Shown: positions 60,803 to 64,000 of the stretch, in pieces
Layout of the letters: every line of letters begins with the position of its first letter
Position numbering within the stretch: the first letter of the stretch is position 1
Assembly: GCF_008831285.2 (NCBI RefSeq)
Contig: NC_045148.1
Span: 22,820,283-22,884,282 of the forward strand
Length of the DNA: 64,000 nucleotides
Origin: Nymphaea colorata
Taxonomy: Eukaryota > Streptophyta > Magnoliopsida > Nymphaeales > Nymphaeaceae
Direction of reading: 5' to 3'
Notes under the pieces: model-generated
What the model was told of the DNA's origin: nothing
The model's input: the letters and a program-made list of their open reading frames with translations, nothing else
The model's database searches: none
Program-made: the position numbers and the translations under genes

Positions 60803-62137
60803 ATGGACTTTATAGATGCCATGCCCCATTCGAAAGGAAAGGAGGCAGTGTTGGTAGTGGTCGATCGGCTCACAAAATATAGCCACTTCGCCCCTTTGCC
60901 ACGGATGTATCAAGGGCCCCTTGTGGCCAACGTCTACCATGAATACATTGGCAAGTTGCATGGAATGCCACAGTCCATCATCTGTGACCGGGACTCAATA
61001 TTTCTAAGTGCATTCTGGCAAGAATACATGAAGAACATGGGAACGACGTTGAATTTCAGTACCGCCCACCACCCTCAAACTGATGGGCAGAGTGAGATGG
61101 TTAACCGGTCCTTGGAGACCTACCTACGGTGCTTCGCAAGTGAACGACCAACTACTTGGGTCAAGTATCTGCCATGGGCAGAATGGTCGTACAACACGAG
61201 TCTACACTCGTCAACTGGCATGACCCCTTATGAGGGCGTGTATGGATTCCCCCCTCCATCGATCCCACGATACGAAGGAGGAACTGTAGAAGATGACAAT
61301 GTCGACTGTGAATTGCGCACAAGGGAAGAAGTATTAGAGTCCCTAAAACAAAATATCGTAAAAGCGCAAAACCGCATGAAGCAGGTATATGACAAGGGCA
61401 GAAAAGACCGGGAATTTGAGGTGGGTGACTACGTTTGGCTTAAGAGACTGCCTCTTAAGCAAAAATCCTTGATGGGTCAGCCGTATTCCAAGTTGCTGCC
61501 TCGTTATTATGGACCCTATCCGGTGATACAGAAAGTAGGGAAGGCCGCTTACAGACTTGGCCTCCCCAGGACAGCACTGGTGCACCCCGTCTTTCATGTC
61601 ACTAGGCTTAAACCTCATCAAGGGGATGTACCTACACTGATAGAACAAGTGCCGGATAATTTGCCTACTCCCTATCGCATTTTGAAGCATAGATATGTAC
61701 AACGACAAGGGAGAATGAGGCACGAGGTACTCGTGGAATGGGAAGGACCCGACAGGGGTACTTCTTGGGTAGAATTTGGGTCGATTATTCATCGCTTCCC
61801 CTCTTCCAGCGCTCGAGGACAAGCGCAAAGTAGGGAGGGGGAATCTGTTATGGACCTACCTAGTGGTCCAGACCCAGCAGAGGCCGAGCCGGCCGAATCC
61901 AGTCGACGGAAGCGCAAGGCTTCCGATCTTTGGGCTCGATCTCTTCAGTGCATCAAGGCCAGTACCAAGGAGAAGCAGGAAGCACCGGAGTTAGTTGCAG
62001 TGGGAGGAGCGGGAGGAGCAACTAGGTCATCAACGGTGCTCAAACAGGTTAAGTCTCAGGGTGACTTGGGTTCCAACGTAGGGCTCGCCGAGCTAGAAAG
62101 GTCTAACCCAAGCGAGTCCCATTTACACGATCCTTGA
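60803..62137 (+). CDS. Integrase core, chromodomain and LTR-encoded tail, element G
   Basis: Begins at MDFIDAMP with the first catalytic Asp, then ICDRDSIF and HPQTDGQSEMVNRSLE, GPYPVIQKV, chromodomain VLVEWEGPDRGTSWVEF, then from 61846 the tail RKRKASDLWARSLQ ... VGGAGGAT ... SNPSES. This is the best-preserved integrase plus tail in the window. Confidence 0.9.
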   Translation: MDFIDAMPHSKGKEAVLVVVDRLTKYSHFAPLPRMYQGPLVANVYHEYIGKLHGMPQSIICDRDSIFLSAFWQEYMKNMGTTLNFSTAHHPQTDGQSEMVNRSLETYLRCFASERPTTWVKYLPWAEWSYNTSLHSSTGMTPYEGVYGFPPPSIPRYEGGTVEDDNVDCELRTREEVLESLKQNIVKAQNRMKQVYDKGRKDREFEVGDYVWLKRLPLKQKSLMGQPYSKLLPRYYGPYPVIQKVGKAAYRLGLPRTALVHPVFHVTRLKPHQGDVPTLIEQVPDNLPTPYRILKHRYVQRQGRMRHEVLVEWEGPDRGTSWVEFGSIIHRFPSSSARGQAQSREGESVMDLPSGPDPAEAEPAESSRRKRKASDLWARSLQCIKASTKEKQEAPELVAVGGAGGATRSSTVLKQVKSQGDLGSNVGLAELERSNPSESHLHDP

Positions 62138-64000
62138 GGCATCCTAAGATCAAAATCTTAGGTAAATGGCTCGGCCAAACCTGACCGAGCCCTTGTGACC
62201 AGCAACCGAAGTGAGGGCGGGTCCCCTCACGAGGTCCCCACTCTGGGCTCAAAAGGCTCAGGTGCTTGAACCTTTTCCTTTACGCATGGGCACTAGGCCC
62301 GAGTTGTTTATATGCATTTTTAGAGTAAGTAGGTTCATTTTAGGCTTGTCAACAAGAGGATTCGAAGCAGGAACCTAGCCTAGTGGGTTGTGCTTGGCAT
62401 TTTGGATTTGGGTTTTGGGTAGAGAGCGAGCTTTGGATGGTAAACTCGTCTCACATAGGATTAGTATTTAAGTATTTGGATCTATGTACAAAGGAGGAAA
62501 GTTTAAGGAAAAGAACTCATTTTGCGAGCTTGTGCTCTCTCTCTCCTCCGTGTGAGGCTTGTCTCTCCCTCCTCTCTCTCGAGGAATTCTGAATCTAAAT
62601 CAATGCATGTCCCTCACCCGTGAGTGTGAGAGTTGTGCCTTCTCATCCCCTCGCGCCCCCTCAGCCCGCGGCGTCTTCTTCCTCCATTAAAGAACTTGGA
62701 GCACCGGCGGTGAACCAGCCATTTGTCGAGTTGAAAGGCTTGCGGCGGATCTTCCTCCAATTCGGCGGTGATCCCTCCCTCGTCCACGGTGTCATCCCCA
62801 TTCGAATAGTATTACAGCAACGCCCAATACCTTCTTCACGATCACGGTGAGGTTGAGAGGCTGGCATTGTAGCAGGGAAGATTGAATCCGATAGAGGATT
62901 CAATACCGACCGCAAGAAGGTTAGTAGTTTGATTCATTGTCTTCGTGAAAGTTGTGTAGGAGCTCATCTTGGGGAGAGCCTTCCCAAGGTTTCTGTCCAC
63001 CTCTCGGTTTACCCGGGAGCAGAGTTCGAGACTTCCCCGGTGAAGATCCTCTAGATCACTTCCTATACGTCTGGAAGAAGCATTGCAATCGTAAGCCTAA
63101 TCTCGCCTAAAGTCCGAGTTGTTTTATCGGAGGAACGGCCACGAATTCAAGTTCGAGGTCTCGGCCTGTTCCCATTGTTCTCTTCGGTCCAGCAGAGTAA
63201 TTCTGGCTGTATCTTGAGTTCTGTCCATGGGAAACCCGCGCCCAAAGGCTGATTGGAATCGCGGATTCAAGAGCTCCGACATACTCAAATTCGAGCCCTA
63301 TTCGGTGGCGGAGTTGCGAGATCGGTTCCCCGTCGGAATCCAGCTGTTCTCCAGCCTGTCTTGCAACTTCCGGCGACCCCGTTAGTTCTGGCGTTAGAGG
63401 ACGGCCTTTTCCTCACTCTGGTGAAAGCTCACGTAGAGAAGGAAGGGGCATCTCGGTCAAACAAGGAGGCGTCGCTCAAACCGCGCCACCCACTTCACCA
63501 AGTGCGAACCCACTTGGCCTCGGCTGAACCAGGTAAGTCCAATCTCGTCCCTTGCTTCCTCCACGTGTCGCCCATCCAGCCTCCCATTCCCAACCTGTAA
63601 TCCAGTTATTTCCCAAGTGTCCCTCGTTCGAGGAATCCTAGGAACGTGTCCCCTAACTTGTAGGACCGTGCTCGCCACCTTGCCTACTTCCCCTGTTGTG
63701 CTAAGTCCTTCTCCTAGTCGCATGTAGTCTCAGCCGCTCATCCATCCACGTGTCAAGATCTGCTGCCCCACGACCAAGCTTGCTTACCACATCGCAAGAC
63801 CCCTTTCCCACTTAGCCCTCTCGTCTTGCCACCTCACCCCTGGCCTTCCCCACTTTGTGCGCCACTTCCCCCACTCGCGCTCCTTTTCCTAGCTTTTAGC
63901 GCAAGTCCCTTAGGACTCGCTCTTCCTCTTGGCCACCTCCCCACTTCGCCCAACCGCAGCTACTCCTCACCTTCGATCGCTCCACGTGTTCTAATCCCCT
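61846..64000 (+). repeat. 3' LTR of element G (left 2155 bp; continues outside)
   Basis: Begins TGTTATGG (TGTTACGG in the 5' copy) and tracks 52533 onward closely. TATTTAAG near 62465 and intron-start-like GTAAGT at 63533 are kept. The hairpin array would lie beyond the window. Confidence 0.92.

Larger units (their letters stand above)
56954..62137 (+). pseudogene. gag-pol: gag-pol-chromodomain polyprotein of element G, three frameshifts and three stops
   Basis: Starts MEKSKKNVNSD (Gly2 changed to Glu). Lesions: a 4-nt deletion near 57713 (capsid), a 1-nt deletion near 58014 (before the knuckle), a 2-nt insertion near 58614 (just after the protease LLDSGAT), and Trp-to-stop changes at 58835 (TGA), 60287 (TAG) and 60788 (TAG). 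Beyond these, RT (FFDD 59597-59608), RNase H, integrase with both finger cysteines and DDE residues, chromodomain (about 61672-61806) and tail are well preserved. The last 292 nt are in the 3' LTR. Confidence 0.92.
52533..64000 (+). mobile_element. Element G: chromovirus, complete except for the truncated right LTR
   Basis: 5' LTR 52533-56396 (3864 bp), leader 56397-56953, polyprotein 56954-62137, polypurine tract 61832-61845, 3' LTR from 61846 running off the window. The left flank TATAC (52528-52532) should be the TSD; its partner is outside. Close to D in leader and protein. The polyprotein has three frameshifts and three Trp-to-stop changes. Confidence 0.92.

Overview
The window is land-plant nuclear DNA made almost entirely of nested LTR retrotransposons. 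I recognise no host gene, tRNA gene, rRNA or CRISPR array. The plant assignment rests on Ty3/gypsy (Metaviridae) polyproteins with a C-terminal chromodomain (chromoviruses), primer-binding sites matching the 3' end of initiator-Met tRNA (TGGTATCAGAGC), 5-bp target-site duplications (TSDs) and nesting typical of plant heterochromatin. The clade (Reina, Tekay, Galadriel or Tcn1-like) and the species cannot be decided by eye. LAYOUT. 1-1470 and 14644-14755 are the two halves of an old LTR (Z) split by full-length element A (1471-14638, TSD AAGTG). 14765-17754 is solo LTR B (TSD CCAAA). 17820-41454 is element C (TSD GATCC), a non-autonomous element with LTRs of 3534 bp and its own ORF pair. Its 3' LTR is split by full-length chromovirus D (28252-41339, TSD GTGTC). 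41481-45450 is a 5' LTR plus primer site of a truncated element (E). 45451-49594 is a divergent, 5'-truncated LTR (H), cut by LTR F (49595-52532), which is in turn cut by full-length element G (52533 to beyond the window end; left flank TATAC). CODING. A, D and G encode one gag-protease-RT-RNase H-integrase-chromodomain polyprotein (about 1733 aa in A) in a single frame, with no gag/pol frameshift. All three copies are broken by stops, frameshifts or active-site changes. The reading frame runs about 290 bp into the 3' LTR, so each LTR encodes a polyprotein tail (RKRKAS-LWA-SLQ ... GGxGGA). Element C has no RT or integrase. It carries an ORF starting with a domain that resembles FHA, then a second ORF in the same frame behind one TAG, which ends in a related glycine-rich LTR-encoded tail. 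NON-CODING SYSTEM. The most interesting signal is a family of hairpins with variable, partly covarying stems and a near-constant AGGNG loop. Two sit in the gag leader of D, G and the non-autonomous C, mostly with the layout outer stem, 5' GAG bulge, inner stem, AGGYG loop. A further array of about four to six lies in the long downstream part of the chromovirus LTRs. Both clusters are bracketed by conserved GTAAGT donor-like and pyrimidine-AG acceptor-like sites. My reading, which is inference, is that these are Gag/nucleocapsid packaging sites kept only in unspliced genomic RNA, and that C is mobilised by D/G-like elements through the shared leader hairpins.
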